64,000 nucleotides of DNA from Climacteris rufus (GCA_013398175.1 VZRZ01003916.1:5866-69865), one strand, 5' to 3'. Shown: positions 49,485 to 63,179, counted from the stretch's first letter. The notes: generated by a model not told the origin, from the sequence alone. Program-made: numbers and translations.

Positions 49485-49610
49485 ATGGAGTTTGGACAAC
49501 GCTCTCAAGGATTCACAGGGTGGGGTTCCTGGGGTGTCCTGTGCAGGGCTGGGAGTTGGACTGGATCATTCTTGTGGGTCCTTCCAACTCAGCATGTTCT
49601 ATGGATGAAG
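49485..49610 (+). mobile_element. CR1 LINE 3' tail, same subfamily as the intron 7 array
   Basis: It contains gtttggacaacgctctcaag, ggggtgtcctgtgcagggct, gttggactggatcattcttg and a gggtccttccaactcagc end with an attctatgg-like terminus. It keeps the ttccaactcag block that the intron 7 array units lack, so it shows what the intact tail looked like. Confidence 0.8.
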
Positions 49611-49937
49611 GCCCTAAAGAAATGAAGTGATGCACTGCGGCAGCTCTGGCTCTCTCCACCCTGAGAGGCCCTGCTGAGGTGATGAAACAGGTGCAAAGAG
49701 CAGGGAAACAGGAGCCAGGGGTTTCAGTGACCCCACTGAGGCTTTGTCCCAGCCCTGGCACTGCAAGGCTTTGGGCAAACCATCTCCTCTCCCTACACTG
49801 CTGTACTTCCACCAGCAGAAGACACAGCCAGCTTCCCAAAGAAAGAGCAAAAGGATTCATTAGTTCATGTTGGTGCAGAGCTCTGGAGAGGCAAAACAGT
49901 GCTTGCAGGGAAAGGGCTGCACAGGCTTTATCTTTGT

Positions 49938-50005
49938 AGGCACAGAACCACAGGATATCCTGAGTTGGAAGGGACCCTCGAGGATCACTGAGTGCAGCTC
50001 CTGGC
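49938..50005 (-). mobile_element. CR1 LINE 3' tail, inverted relative to the copy at 49.5 kb
   Basis: On the minus strand it reads ccagggccaggagctgcact, gatcctcgagggtcccttcc and aactcaggatatcctgtgg, the same tail family. It ends about 170 bp from the exon 2 donor and could base-pair with the plus-strand copy at 49485-49610. Confidence 0.78.
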
Positions 50006-50174
50006 CCTGGAGTCAGCACAGCTCCCGTGTGCTCACCAGCAGCTGCTCCCCTGCCTCCTGCAGGCACTTCCTAATGCCCAACAGCCAAACACCACCAGCA
50101 AGAGCAGCCAGCACACATCTTCACAAGACAATCTCCTTACAACACAAATGAATGCCACAAACTGCACAGCTGAC

Positions 50175-50467
50175 CTGTGCACGACCCCAGCCCGGTGCAG
50201 GTGCTCCACCGCCAGGATGAGCTGCCGGATGTATTTGCGGGCCTCGTGCTCCTCCAGCCTCTTCTTCTCATAGATCTTGTGCATCAAGTTGCCCCCAGGG
50301 CACAGCTCCATGACCAGGTAGTAGCTGTTCTCAGTCTCCAGGATATCCAGCAGCTGGGCAATGTTGGGGTGGCGGATCATCTGCTGGATCTGCCCCTCCC
50401 GCCGCAGGTTCTTGGTGACATAGGTGTCCTTCTTGGCCCTTTTCTTGTCAATTACTTTCACTGCCAC
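50175..50467 (-). CDS. HUNK: HUNK exon 2: kinase N-lobe and start of C-lobe
   Basis: This exon carries 97 codons plus two bases. It opens with VAVKVID, where the lysine is the ATP-binding residue (K91 in human HUNK from memory). It continues with RREGQI, which holds the alphaC glutamate, then the hinge SYYLVMELCPGG, and ends in AGVVHR just before the catalytic loop. The acceptor is TTCCTTAG and the donor is AG/GTCAGC. The exon starts in phase 0 at GTG, a valine codon inside the protein rather than a start codon. The last two bases (AG) complete an arginine with the first base of exon 3. The protein is nearly identical to mammalian HUNK, and HUNK-specific strings such as KKRAKKDTYVTKN exclude other AMPK relatives. 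The glycine-rich loop must lie in exon 1, outside the window. Confidence 0.97.
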
Positions 50468-50989
50468 CTAAGGAAAAAAAGCAGAATAGAGCAGGTTGTT
50501 AGCTGTCACCCTGGTGATTTGTTGCTCTAGCCTTGTATAAACAACCTCTAAAAAATAGAAGTGAAAAGGATGTCTGGCTCAGCGGGCACACCGCGGCTTC
50601 GGGCACAGGTCAGGGAAAGAGCTGTTTTTCCAACCCCATCCTTTATTTCCTTGTATGATGACAGTCAAAAATTATTGCAAGGAAATCGGTGACAAAGGAG
50701 AGGAGACAATCCCACTGACTGTACACAAACACTTGACACACTTAAGGCTGGGCATTTATTTTCAGCTGTTTTCTCAGAAAGCCTCCAGGCTGCTGTTTAC
50801 AACTTTTAAGTGTTGGTTTTGGCTTTTCCTGGCTTTGAATGTATGACTTGAGATGATAGCTTTCCACGACAATTTTCTTAAACTATAGCCAAGTGCTGGC
50901 TTTGCATGACTAAACAGCGTAACTATTAAAAAGCATAACTAGGAAAAACAAAGAAATTTTGGTACCACTCTCTTGGCACATTCCCTGTT

Positions 50990-51110
50990 CTCTCCTAAGA
51001 GCTGGAGAGGGACTTTGGACAAGGCATGGAGGGACAGGACCCAGGGAATGGCTTCCCACTGCCACAGGGCAGGGATAGATGGGATATTGGGAATTACATT
51101 CCTGACCTAA
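50990..51110 (+). mobile_element. CR1 LINE internal fragment
   Basis: The blocks agctggagagggactttgga, aaggcatggagggacaggac, cagggaatggcttcccactg and a gggatagatgggatattggg block match the CR1 region 200-300 bp from its 3' end. The tail itself is missing. Confidence 0.7.
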
Positions 51111-54100
51111 AGTCACATTAAGAAAGATCATTTAGTCATCAGATAAAACAACAGGTAAATCAGAGCTTAATTTCACCATTTCTCAAAGCCTCAGGTGATT
51201 CACCAAGGAAACAGACTTAAATTAGTACATTCTTTCATCTAATGAGATAGAACTAAGCACAGAGGCTTGTACAGATTATTTAGACAGCAAACCACAGAAG
51301 TTGCTCTGGTGAGGACAAACAAATTCATGGGTTACAGAAACATGAGATACCACATTGTACATTGGCAGCACAATACAATCTCTGCAAAAGTTAAAAAAAA
51401 ACCCAAAAATCTGATGTTTTCCACAGCTGCAGGGTACAAAACACAGAGTGGTAACAGTATGGAGCAGAAAGCTGTCATTCATACTGGAAGTCACCCCCAA
51501 TTTATTGACCAAAAAGAAGACAGAGCCAACTATGTGCCTACTTGAGAACTTTTGCACTATCACTGAGAACCTTTCCCCCTTCAAAACCCCTTCCATCAGT
51601 TCCTAGAGATCCTGAATGAGCTGACCAAGGTGGAAACAACAGAGCTGTTCCATCAACAGTGGTTCTAGGGATCAAACTCTGCACATGGTTGACTTAGCAC
51701 ATGGTCTGCACAGGGCTGACTTAGCTAAATATCCCTGATTTGGAGTTCATCCAGAGGGAGACCAAGGCAAGTGAAGACCAAATGTGCCCAGCCACACCTA
51801 ACACACACAGCCTCCCATGCAGGGTGCACCTGGAAATTTCATTCATGCAGAAGGGAACAGCACTCATCAGAGAAAATACTGTAGATGTTGGGTAATCACA
51901 AAACAAACACAGTCGAGCTTTCACAGCCTACTCAAGACATGCCAATTACTCAGCTTTGCTCTCCCAAGCTTCAAGTAGGGGCTCTTTGTTTCTGCATCAT
52001 GCCTATCTCCTGACTTGAGTTCTAGGCCAATATTGGCACAGAAATTACAAAATAAATGATAAAGCAAGTAATTACTCTCAATATGTAGCAACAGTGGCTC
52101 TCGACATTCAACACTCTGTGTTTGCCTAAACCTCTGCTGTGTAAATAGATAAATGGTTTAGGTTATTCTGTGTTATGAGATACAAAGATGAGTAATAGCC
52201 CATATTTTTGGTTCCTGAGTCCTAGAATTACTCTGTTGGAACGAATTCCTTTCCTGAAGTTTATGGTGTGACACATCATATGAGCAATCGCTGCTTCTCT
52301 CCATCGCTGCAGTAAAATCAGCCAGGTTGGGCCAAAGCACCCAGGAGTGGAGGTGAGGCCAGGGTGGGCTCCCCTTCTCTCCCCAGAGCCCTGGAGGAGG
52401 GGGATGCTGCCTGCAGAGCCCAGCAGCTGCAGCCCCAGCACGTGTGCCCACCCAAAGAGCCGCACGTGTCCCACGGGCATGGGGCTGCTGCCAGCTCCTG
52501 CTTCGGGGGGCCTGTGAATCTCACAGGGAGAGAGGCGGGGGAGGCTGAAGCTGACTGGCACCAAACTGCACAAAAACAGTCACAGCAAGGCCCTGAGGAA
52601 AAAAAACAAAAAAAAACTGAGAAGAAACAGTTTAAAGGACCAAACGCTGCCTGGAGGAATCTGGGAGCCGGAGCTGCTGCCACCAGAGAAAAGACATTTT
52701 GCATCCCCTTTGGAAGCAGCATGGCATTGCCAGGAGCAGGGAAGGGGTCAGCTCATCCTGGCAGTGCCCCATCCCTCTGTCCATGCAGGAGGCACCAGCT
52801 CAGCCTGGGCAGCTGCCCAGACCTGTGCCCAAAGCCCAACCAGGCTTTGCTGCTCCGGCCAGGAGGGAGCTGCAGGTGCTCAGGCAGCAGGACCCAAGTC
52901 ATCCTCTCCCTCTCTCCTTCTGCCAGTGACACCTGGAAAAACCCCAGCTCAAGAAGTTGTGCTTCTGTGAGTGAAGGAAAGATGTTTGCTTGCCCAGAGG
53001 TCAGTTTAGGATGCTCTGCAGCAGTGCTGCTTCACCAGGCTTGCCGAGAGAGCTTTTTTCTATGCGCTGACCCTCTCTAAGTTCTCCTCAGTGCTGGAAG
53101 TCTGCTTTGAAAACTCACATTTCTCAGTTTCTGCTGTGCTTCTGTAAGAAATTCATGCTATGGTGTGCCTGCAGTGCCCTGCTGCTGGGAGCCACATGCT
53201 GGGTGCCAACATGACGCTGAACACAAAACCAGAGTAAGATTGGGGCAGGAGGGGAGATCCAAGCCTCCTGCACAACGTTTTTCCAATGCTTTGATGGAAG
53301 GCAACTGGCTTACTGATTTTTTGGCTGGTTGTTTCTCCCTCTCCCCAAGCTGCAAAGAGCTTTATTCAAGCCATGGTTTTGCAGTAAAAACACTGATCCC
53401 TCTACCTGGCTCTCCCTGTTAAGACACATCATGATCCCACCTGAATAAAACCAACATGCAACAACTGTCTGAGCAGCAGTGGCTTCAGCCCCGTGGTCCA
53501 ACAGGACCCAGAGAACCCAGGTGGGGGTTCAGCCTCAGGTTTCTGGTTTGCCATGAGATGTCTTTGCACGAGGATGTACCTCAGAGAGGCAGCAAGCCTT
53601 CCTGGCTGCCACAGAACAGCTTCTCGCAAGGACCTGCTCCAGGAGCCAAAGCCAAGAGGTCCTGATGCTCACTCAGGTGCCTGCAGTGACAGCTCCAGGG
53701 ACAAGTCCAAAGCAGTGGCCCCAGCTTGGCAAACAATGTCAGAACATGTTTAACTTTGCAGAGAACACAGCCTGGCACCCTGCAAAATCAGAGGATGGCT
53801 CTGTGAGGACTTCTAAAGAGCTTTCCCCACCACTTGGGGTGCTCCTTCTGCAAATTCCCTCCTCAGTGTAACAGAGGGAGGCAGCTCCTGCCAGCCACTG
53901 CCAAAGGGAGCTTGGGCTGCATGGAGAGGGAACTGGTTTGGAAAAGAATCCAGCAAGAACTGTGGGATTTGGCCAGGAGACCAACAGAGCACAAGAGCAG
54001 CAATTTCAGCTCCTGGAGGGTTTATTCAGCTGTTGGAGGCACAATCTCCCCTGCTTTTCTCCTTTGTATTTTCCTCTTATTTTTCCCCCCAGGGTCTAAT

Positions 54101-55309
54101 TTTGGCAGACCTGCTGGGGATGATGCCAAGGCAGGCAGCAGCATTCACTCCCAGCACCATCCTGGAGCTCCCTGACCATAAAGTTCACAGCCGCAGCTCG
54201 GGGCACAGGCAAAGGGAAAGCCTGAGACTTGGACTTCTGCACCCCATCCACAAATCCCCACTGTCCAGTTTAAGCTTAGCCAGGAGAATGAGACCAAGAG
54301 CCATGGAGATATTTTTGCAGATATCAGTACTTCAACTCCATCTCCAGCTTCTTTTTTTTTGCTGTGCCCAAGGCAGCAATGAATTCAGCTTCTTTCCTCC
54401 CTTATTTCCAGTGAGAGCTGCCTGGCTTTACTTGCAGCTTGCTTTGTATTTACCACTGTTCTCACCACAAAAAGCTCATCTCCCTTTTCAAAACCAGCTG
54501 TTGATTTTGGGTGGCCAATTCAAATCATATTAAACAGACCTAACTCTGAAGCCTGCACAATTGTCACTGCAGTCCCAAAAGCCACCCCTTCAAGGGCATC
54601 TCAGTTTGGGCAACCAACCAGCCAGGCATAAAATAAGTTGCTCATCACAACCAAACCCAAGGATCAGAAAATACCAAATAAAGTTTATTCTCTCCTCTGT
54701 TCCAGCTTAGCAAATGTTGCAGTGCAGTAAAGGAACAGGGTTTTATATAGCAGGTTCCCAGACCTTAACAAATAAAGCACTAAAAAAAAAGGGTATTTTG
54801 GTAATTGCTCTGATAGTAGTAAAATCAGCAAACAGAAAAGGTAGTGAGGAGTCACTTCTGCTCAGGTATTTTCTTTCTTCTGAGTTTCTGACAGTGGAAG
54901 CCAAGAATTTGGGGCTGAGCAATACACAAAACCAGCTGCTCTAGAGAGGTACAGGACCAATGTCTCAGCAGGCAGAAGGCCTCTGTCTCTGGAGGCAAAT
55001 CAGACCCAGCGAGGAGAGCCTGGAATTGGCCCCTGAAGGAACACAAACTCTTCCACGAGTACATTCACTCACACACTCAGATTCCTGGCAGCCTGAAGGG
55101 AAAGAACCAAATTGCCAGGGGATGAAAAGAGCATCCTAGCACTCCCCACAGCCCAAAGCAGTGCAGAAAGGTATTTGGGAGCACTTTAGCTAAGCAAGGC
55201 ATCATAAGGCCTCTTGATGCCACAGCCAACTTAAATATAATCCCTAAAAGCATAAGCAGGATGTATTTGTTAGCGTAAGAAAAGGTATTAATGACACCTG
55301 TCCAAGGCA

Positions 55310-55600
55310 CTGGGGACTATTATTAGATTACTGCATCCAGTTCTGGTGCCACTAATTAAAAAATTATGTTACAGTTTTGGAAAGAGCTTTGAAAAGAGCT
55401 CCAGAACAGTCTGAGGTCCAAGAACTGTCATAGTAATTGACTGAAGCTCAAAATATTTAATTAAGAGAATGCTAAGCACCGACTCAATCATTTTCTGCAA
55501 GCACCTACATGAGGAAGAGATTCCTGATAACAGAAAGCTCTCTGAAAAAATAAACATCCCAACAGGTAAAGTGGACAAACTCAGGCTGTTCCTCTTCCAC
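55310..55600 (+). mobile_element. old CR1/L3-like LINE fragment
   Basis: Segments such as actgcatccagttctggtgc and cctacatgaggaagagattc resemble the older amniote CR1/L3 3' region in the right order, though heavily mutated. An eroded gtggacaaactcaggctg end fits. This is weaker than the other CR1 calls. Confidence 0.45.
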
Positions 55601-57625
55601 ATGCCTGTTACCTCACGTGGTATTTATGGGGAACTGTGCCATGTTCCACAGGCAGCTGTGGTTATCCTGCCCTGGGCATCTGCTCTGGTGTCTCCAGAGA
55701 GCCAGCTGCCCTTTCCCTCCCATCTTCTGTCACTCCCTGTTCAAAAAGGGACAGACAGACATACCCTGAGCTGTCAGTGTCCCTGCACCTGGACCAGCCA
55801 CAACTTTAGACCTCAGGGGCAGCAGGAGATGGTTTGGAGGCAAGCAGGGTGCCACCATCCTGCCCCCACCCAGTCACTCTGAAAAGAAACCCCCATAAAA
55901 TACATTTTTCCTTGGTCCTATACAGCCAAAGCAGCAGGATTTGTACCAGGCACAGACGTCCCTGGGTCAGAGCACCACATGGGAAGCAGGGACACAGAAC
56001 AGCCTCACCCATGGGAAGGAACTTGGTTTATGGCTTCTCTTGAGAGGGTCATGGTGGGATCTGTCTCACCTTGTGCAGAAAGAAATCACTTCCAGCAACC
56101 TTTCAGTGCTCTCCTGCTCAGCTAATTCATGGGGCAGCCATAACTGCATCCATGAGGGAGAGCAGCACATTTTTACCTCCCTGGCCTCTAAGGATATCTA
56201 CACAAGTCAAGAGAGATTATACAGAGACTGATGAGAGTAGTGGTGGCAGAAAGCCAGACACAGACATACACGAAGATGCACTAAAAGGTTCCAAAAGAAA
56301 TCCTTACAGAGCTTGTCAAAACCAGCCTCCAGGCCAGAGACATCCCCTGCAAGGAAAAATCTTGTCTCTCAATGCCTGGGACAGATGGGTTTGCCCAGCC
56401 ATTGACAAAATGCAAAATATCCCTCAAGTATCACTTTCCAAAAACTCCCTGTTTTTTACAAAAGGGCTTCTTGACCCCCATTCATAAGGTAAGGCTGACA
56501 CAGCACAGGAAAAGTGTCTGAACTCAAGGTGTGAGCAGCTATCAGGGAAGACATTCTGGGGGCCTGATGAAAACCCCTTTGGACCAGCAAGGTCCTCACT
56601 CCACAGTGAGGGAAGGCAGTGGCTGCTCCCAGCCACTCTGGGGGCAGCTGGGGTGAGAACAGCTGGGAAAAGGAGGTTCCCTGCCCCCAGATGTGCCCCC
56701 AGAGGTGTCCCCACCAGGCTGTCAGAACAGGAGTGGGGCCAGGGAAGGGCACAGACCGCGCCAGCACATCCCACATCCCATCAGCTGCTGCTGAGAAACC
56801 GTAATTTGCCTTGCTAAGGCTGAGAACTTCCCCTGTCCCAGGGAGATGGATGAAGATCCCAGGTTCCCAGTGGGAAGCAAAAGCAGAGTGACCCCACTGA
56901 CATTCCCCCAGTGATCCCTGCAGCACAAACCTGGCAGCCAACACAGCTTCCCACTTCCCTGACCTTGGACTCGGGATGTGTTTCACATTAAACAACCCCA
57001 CATTTTACTGATCTTATGCAGAACTGGACAGATGGAAAGCTAAGCATCCCTGATTTAATACCAGTGCAGCTTCCTGGCTTTAAGGAAGAGGAAAACCAAC
57101 AGCCCAATTCCTGTGAGCCACTGCTTTTGAGGCCCAGGTAATACCCTCCTTTGTAGTGATTTAAACCACAGCAGATAAAACATTTACAACTGTCGGGAGC
57201 CAGGAAAAAGGTGTCTCCAGTAAAGATTTTATAGATAAATAATACACTCTCTCCCTCAGCTCTGTGGACATTATTCACAGAAAATAAATTTATTCTCTGA
57301 AAAAAATGTTTCCATGACAATCTTCCACAACAGACAGAGAGCAAAGGAACTTTATTTTATATAACTTCGCTTTTTTTAGTTCTCTTTGTGATTTGTGATT
57401 TTCCTCCCAGTGCCAGGAGCTCTGATCTTGCACAGCAAGTGAGAAGAAGCTGTGTTGGCTGTGGCACCAAAAGTGCTGAACCCAGAGCTCAGCAGGGCCT
57501 GAGCAGAGCAAACACTGACAGAAAGGGAGACTTTGGTCAGGGCAGCACCAGCTTTTGTTAATTTTTTGCAGGTGGGACCATGGGAACTCCTTCCAGACTC
57601 TTTCCATGAGGAGGAGGTTTGAGCC

Positions 57626-57688
57626 TGTGCTGACACTGAGCACACATCTGCACCCAGGCTCTGGCACTGAGCACACATCTGCACCCAA
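57626..57688 (+). repeat. about 31-bp direct duplication
   Basis: Two adjacent copies sharing cactgagcacacatctgcac, in intron 1 of HUNK. A simple local duplication. Confidence 0.8.
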
Positions 57689-60600
57689 GTTCTGCAGGGA
57701 TTTACTGAGCCAGCTCAGAAGGGGGTGCCTTTGTTCTAAGTGGGCCCCAGAGTGGTTCTCTCCTACTCCAGAAAAGCCAGCCTAGTTCTGTTCACCAGCA
57801 CGACCTCCAGACCACCAAAACCACCCTCATCCCCAAGTTCCTGCCCTGCAGGAGATGAGCCACCACACCACTCCTCAGGGGAACACAGCATGGGCTGTTT
57901 TCCTGAGCCATGGAAGCAGCAGGTTGGGTTTTTTGCTCTGTAGCTCATCTGAAAAGAACAGCTGAGCCAACGTGGAGCTGAAGGAACCCGAGTGGGGCAG
58001 CACTGCAGGCACAACAGCACCGTCAGCACGGCCCCAGCACAGCCAGTTTGCACTTGTATCCCACACTGCAATCCACCTAATTCATCTTCTGGCTGCTGGC
58101 TCCCCAGTTCTTGGCTTTGGACAGCTTTAGATGCCGCTCCATCACCTTGAAGAACAGCACAGTCAGCCACAAACTCTCAGCTCGTTTCCGTGCCACTGTT
58201 CACACAACACAGCTTGGGGTTCAGGCACACTGTCACAACTCAGCCACCACGAGGGCTGTCACCCCATCTCAGGAGTGCTTTCCTGCCAGGGTGATAGTCT
58301 TGTGAGCTGCTGCTCATTAATAACCTCCCTTTGCCCAAGTGCAAACAAAACTCCCGAGGGCAGAGGGGCCCAGACTCCGCGTCTGCTGCAAGGCAAGGAG
58401 CTGCAGCAGCATCCTGCAGTCCCTGCTGTCAGAGGAGACACTGCACCAAGCACAAACCAAGCCTTACAGGTGACACGTGCCTTTGAGAACGGGCACACAG
58501 CTCTGCATGTCACTAACCTGGTTAAAATGACAAAACTTGCAGGGACAAGTACAGGGATCCAGCTGTGAGCGTCACCTGCTGTCAGTTCAGCCCAAAGCTC
58601 CCCTCCACCCTGCATCTGCCACTAAAAGGATCACAGCCTGTAGGAAAAGCAGCACTTTGCTGACATGAGGCATCCTGAAAACTGCTGAATGCAAACGGGA
58701 AAGGAGATTATCTCGAGAGGATAAGGAAGTGCCACATGTGCATCAATTCAGCTCATTGCAGAACAAGTTGCAAGCTACAGCAGGGGAACATTCAGGTAAT
58801 CTCTGTGGGAGTGAGACTCTGCATTAATGAACAGGTTGCTGGTCTATCCCAGCTCATTCCTGTTCACACCCAGGGAAGGGACAGAGGGAAGAGCATGGCT
58901 TTATATGCAATTTTCACCTGGTTATTTTCCAGGTGAAACAGACTGAGCAGCTGGCAGCATGTCAGCTTCGCTCTGCCTTCTGCTAAAACTCTTCTGGCAG
59001 CTCCATCACACCTCTGGGGGAACACCACCCTGCCACAGCAGCCTGCTCCTGCTGCCAGCCAAGCCCTCAGTGCTGCCACTGCCACCACGACGCTGCTCCC
59101 CAAAGCATTTCCTGCAGTGTTGCACTTTAACAAAAGCCCACATTTAGCAGCTTCAATCCCAATTCGGGATCTGCACCCCCAGACACAAACCTCTGTGAGA
59201 AGAGCAGTGTCAAAGCTGTGAAAGCAAACACCTAGGAGCAGGGAAATGTCAAAATCCAGGCTGCAGAAACACCCTCGTTTTGTTTCCTCGGTGCACAGAG
59301 TTAAGAGTGGGGACTCATTCAGGTGCAACAGCTGGCAGATGTTTCGTAAAGGGGAAAAGCCACCCTATGGATTTGCAGGGAGTGCTTTTCAAAACTGGCT
59401 TTTTCCCCCCTTTTTTTGCATAGAGATAAAATTTGAAAATACGTAGAGAAACAGGTAAGGAGAAAACTACGAACTAAACATGAGTGAGAGAGAGCAAACA
59501 CATGCAGGAAACTGATATACAAGCGTCACCGGAGGAAGAACATAAAATAACAGATCACATTTCAAATTCAAATCCTGCAGCTTTGCCCTGGGACACAGTG
59601 AAGGCATCCCAGGTCTCACAGTGTTACCTGCAGCCTCACAACCCCTGGTGGGGAGCAGAAAGGAAAGGGTTGAACTGAAGGAGCAGCAACCACCTCAGAA
59701 ACTCCACTTTTGTCTGCAATGAGGCAACTTGCTGACCTGGCTGGTTGGCAAGATGGTTTTCAAGAGACAGCACCCCCAAAACTCAGAAATCTGACACAGG
59801 GAAAGATCCTAGAACTGTACAGGAGAATGTACCAAATTTCCCAGGTTTTAAACCAGTGCCACTGCTTGGGAAATGCTGAATCTTGAGGTACAGACAAGGC
59901 TGAAAGTGTCACCCCCACTGCTGAATTTCCCAGTGAAGAGCAGCAATGTCAGCAGGGAGGGAATGGCCACCCAAGGCATCAAGAGGGCAACATCCTCACT
60001 TGCCAACATTCCCAAAAGTCTCCATTCCCTGAAGTCTGCAGTGAAAGACTCAGGGAAAGCACGAACTCACTCAAGGCAAAATTAACTCTGTGACACAAAG
60101 AGGCATTCCCAGGTCTCTGCAGGGAGGCTGCTCTGCCCACCCACCCCAGCACCTCCAGGGGAGCCCAAAAATGCCTTTTCTTTTTATTTTTTCTTTACCT
60201 CTTTCATACAGAAGCACACTCTGAAGGTGAACACTTCTGAGAAAAGGCCATTTTTAATACTAATTGTGTTGCCTTCATAAAAGAAACTGGTAAATTGTAT
60301 TTTTAGCCACTGCTTCCCACTGTTGCAGAAAGCCTCTTGACTAAGAGTAACTAAAAACATACTTGTTCCAGCTTAACAATAGCACTGAACAAAATTATAA
60401 ACAAAGTTTTCCATGAATGAGAAATCAAATGAGTCAATTTGCCTCAGTGACTCTTGGTTTTTTTGTAGTGCCAATAATTACACCACAAAGCAGTTAAATA
60501 TCATCTCAGGTCAGGTTTGCTTACAGGAACTTTGGCTCAGTTATACTGTCAGTATGTTGTCACTTCACAGTGAAGCTGGGACATCTCATTGGGGTCCACA

Positions 60601-63179
60601 GCAGATAACAGAACAGATAACACAATCTGGTCAGTGTGCTGCCAGAGCCTCAGATCACCCCACCACAGCGATGGCAATGTACTCTCAGCTGCCTAAGAAT
60701 GCAAAAAATCACTATATTGAGATATCTGCCTTTGCCTGAACCCCATCACCCAATGACTGACCCTCCTGAGCCCCAAGCACAAGGCTTGAAACAATCCAAG
60801 TGTGCATAGGCTCCCAAAGTTACCCAAACCCAGCTCACTCAGCAGGGCTGCAGAGCCACAACTTAAAGCTAAATTGGCTTGCTCTTCATAGAGGAACTAC
60901 ATTTCTTTAGGGTTAGCAATAAAGACTGCCTGAGTGGAGCTGACAAGTCAGCCCTTTACCCCAAAATGTCAGATTACAGGCTATGATATTTCATTCAAAA
61001 GCCATGGAAAGAACAATCTGCTCAACGTTCTCGTGCGCTCAGCTAAAATGCACTTAATTGCATCAGGCCCCACCAAGGGCTTTTCAAGCCCAGGAAATAA
61101 TAACATGCCTGGCACTCTGGCAGCACAAACCACAGGCAGCACAGTAAGAGATGTGGTTTAAATCCCAGTGATAAAACCCTGGGTAGGGAAGGTTCCAAAC
61201 GCTCACCTCAGCTCACCCTCCCGAGCTCGCAGGAGCTGCCGGGTCCCATCCCAAGCGCATCCCAAGTGCATCCCCCATCAGCTGCCCTGCTGAAGGGACC
61301 AGTGTGTGGCCCACAGAATGTGCCATCCATCCCTCTGGAAGAGCTTGCCAGCTTCCAGGAAGGCAGGCTGAGCTCATGGCACATTTTTGGCACCCGCCCT
61401 GGCCTCGCCTGGGCCGCGCACAATGCCCGTGTCAGGGCCATGGATCCCCAGCTTGCTGGGGGCTCATTAATCCACGGACTGCAGCCCTAAACACACCATT
61501 TTCTGAGACAATAATGCACATTAACTCCTCCAGAGTTGCTAAAGTCTGCTGCAAATCAAAAGCTGCTTCGGCCCCCCCCTACTGAAGTCTGACATTTCGG
61601 TGGCCGTGAGGGCCCGGGCTCTGCCAGAACAGCTCCAGACAGCAGGGGAAAGCTCCACTTTACACTCTCAGGGCAATTTTATTGAGTTTGGGCAATGCCC
61701 TCGGCTCAACAGCGGCTTCACAAGTCAAAAATCAGATGTCAATTGGGTTTTTTTTTTTTTGCTTTCAAAACACACACAGCTCTAATCCTGGAATAACAGG
61801 CTGGTAAAACATCGACTTAGAACAACGCAGCCATGCACTGGTCCACAGGAGATGCCTGTGCTTCCACCCTCTGCTGCACTGGGCTCCACTTGTGAGCACA
61901 TGAAGTGCACACTGCTGCAGATCAACTCTTCCTCTGCAAGTGAAAAACTGGGAGACTGAACACAGCCAGCTCCTGGCTGGGGCCATGGCAGTGGGGACAG
62001 CATCAGCCCCAGAGGGAGGGACCTTCCCTTCCAGCCTCGGCAGGAGCACGGTGTCTGGGGGGTTTTTTCCCTGACACAAGACAAGTTTAGGGATGGAGAG
62101 ATGACAGAACTGTCACCTGGAGCCCCAGGTGCCTTGGTTAACTCCAGCCTGACTTCAGTCAGGAGAAAGAGGAGGAGGAGGTCTGTGCTGAGCATCACTG
62201 GCACCCCGGCTCTGTCACTCCCAACTCCCCAGCTCCTGGGCTGCTTCCACCGAGATTTCTCACAAGGCACAAACAGAGCTTAACAATGGATGTGTCCCTG
62301 GAGGCACCAGGATGCTCTCGTGGAAGTGCTCAAGAAACGGTTGCTCTCCAGGCAGAAGTAAAACGATCTCTGCCCACATTATCTCTTATCTCCTACCCAT
62401 TAACTCACTGCTTATCCACAAATAGCTGGAATTAGAGAGGTGGATTTCCAGGAAGGTGCACCTTTGATGAGTCAGTTTGAAACTATGGAACTGCTCCTTC
62501 ACCCAGGGACAGCCACAGCACAAGGTCAGCTCAGAGAGAGCCCTGGGACCATCCTGCCTCTCCTCAAAGATGGACACAGCAGCTCAGCAGGAAGGAAGTG
62601 TGACTTGCTGAGTTTTCTGCTTGTCACTTTGTGTGTGTTATTCAAGGCACTGAGAAGAGAAAAAAGCCAAATCAAGCAGCAGAACTGCGAGCAGAGACAG
62701 AGGGGCGTGTGATGGACTTTTTTTGTTTTTTTCCCTCTTAACAGACTGAGATAAATGTAGCAAACCCAAAATGTGGAGGTGGGGAGGACGTGTGTGTGCA
62801 TGTGCCTTTTATCAACCGGAGGATCATTGGATGTTTCTGTTACCAAGGAGAAGCACACGCTTGGTAACAGAGCACAGCAACATTTTTCTTTTTTTTTTGC
62901 ATTCCTATATGATAATATTCACTAACCTTATCATTTTTCACATGACGGGATTCAGAGCCCGATATTAAATTTCACTCCGTGACAAATTTACTGGAATGAA
63001 AAAATAACTACCCGGGAGTGCAAGGATGGCATCACCAAGAGCAGCACGTTTGCAGTGCTGCTGAGGCTGGGGGAACTGCACTGCCCAGCCCCACTGCTCC
63101 ACGGAGCTCCAGAACAACCCAGGCTCCGCTCCGGGGAGCCCTCTGCTAAGGGCCTGACACAAGGGAGGCAGAATTCCCA

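Larger units (their letters stand above)
43208..50174 (-). other. HUNK: HUNK intron 2
   Basis: A 7.0-kb GT-AG intron splitting the arginine of HRD after two bases. It holds CR1 tails at about 43945-44035 (+), 49485-49610 (+) and 49938-50005 (-), and a short 20-bp repeat at 48.25 kb. I recognise no additional exon. Confidence 0.9.
22989..50467 (-). other. HUNK: HUNK gene body, exons 2 to last coding exon (first exon outside window)
   Basis: Nine minus-strand blocks with GT-AG borders and compatible phases read as one SNF1/AMPK-related Ser/Thr kinase, hormonally up-regulated Neu-associated kinase. Coding lengths in transcript order are 293, 56, 136, 128, 136, 169, 84, 181 and 644 nt, giving 608 codons plus stop. 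Human HUNK is 714 residues from memory. Adding about 87 residues for the missing first exon and 16 for an unlocated microexon accounts for nearly all the difference. Visible kinase motifs, in order, are VAVK, HRDLKIEN, DFG, APE and DVWSIG. They are followed by a UBA-like segment and a long, probably unstructured tail. All catalytic residues visible in the window are intact, so nothing suggests a pseudogene. Published work links mammalian HUNK to mammary tumour biology and autophagy; nothing in this sequence tests that. Confidence 0.96.

Noticed and set aside
52364..53080. 238-codon plus-strand open frame in HUNK intron 1
   Set aside because: Low-complexity, GC-rich translation without any recognisable domain, and no supporting splice or promoter context. 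Most likely chance.
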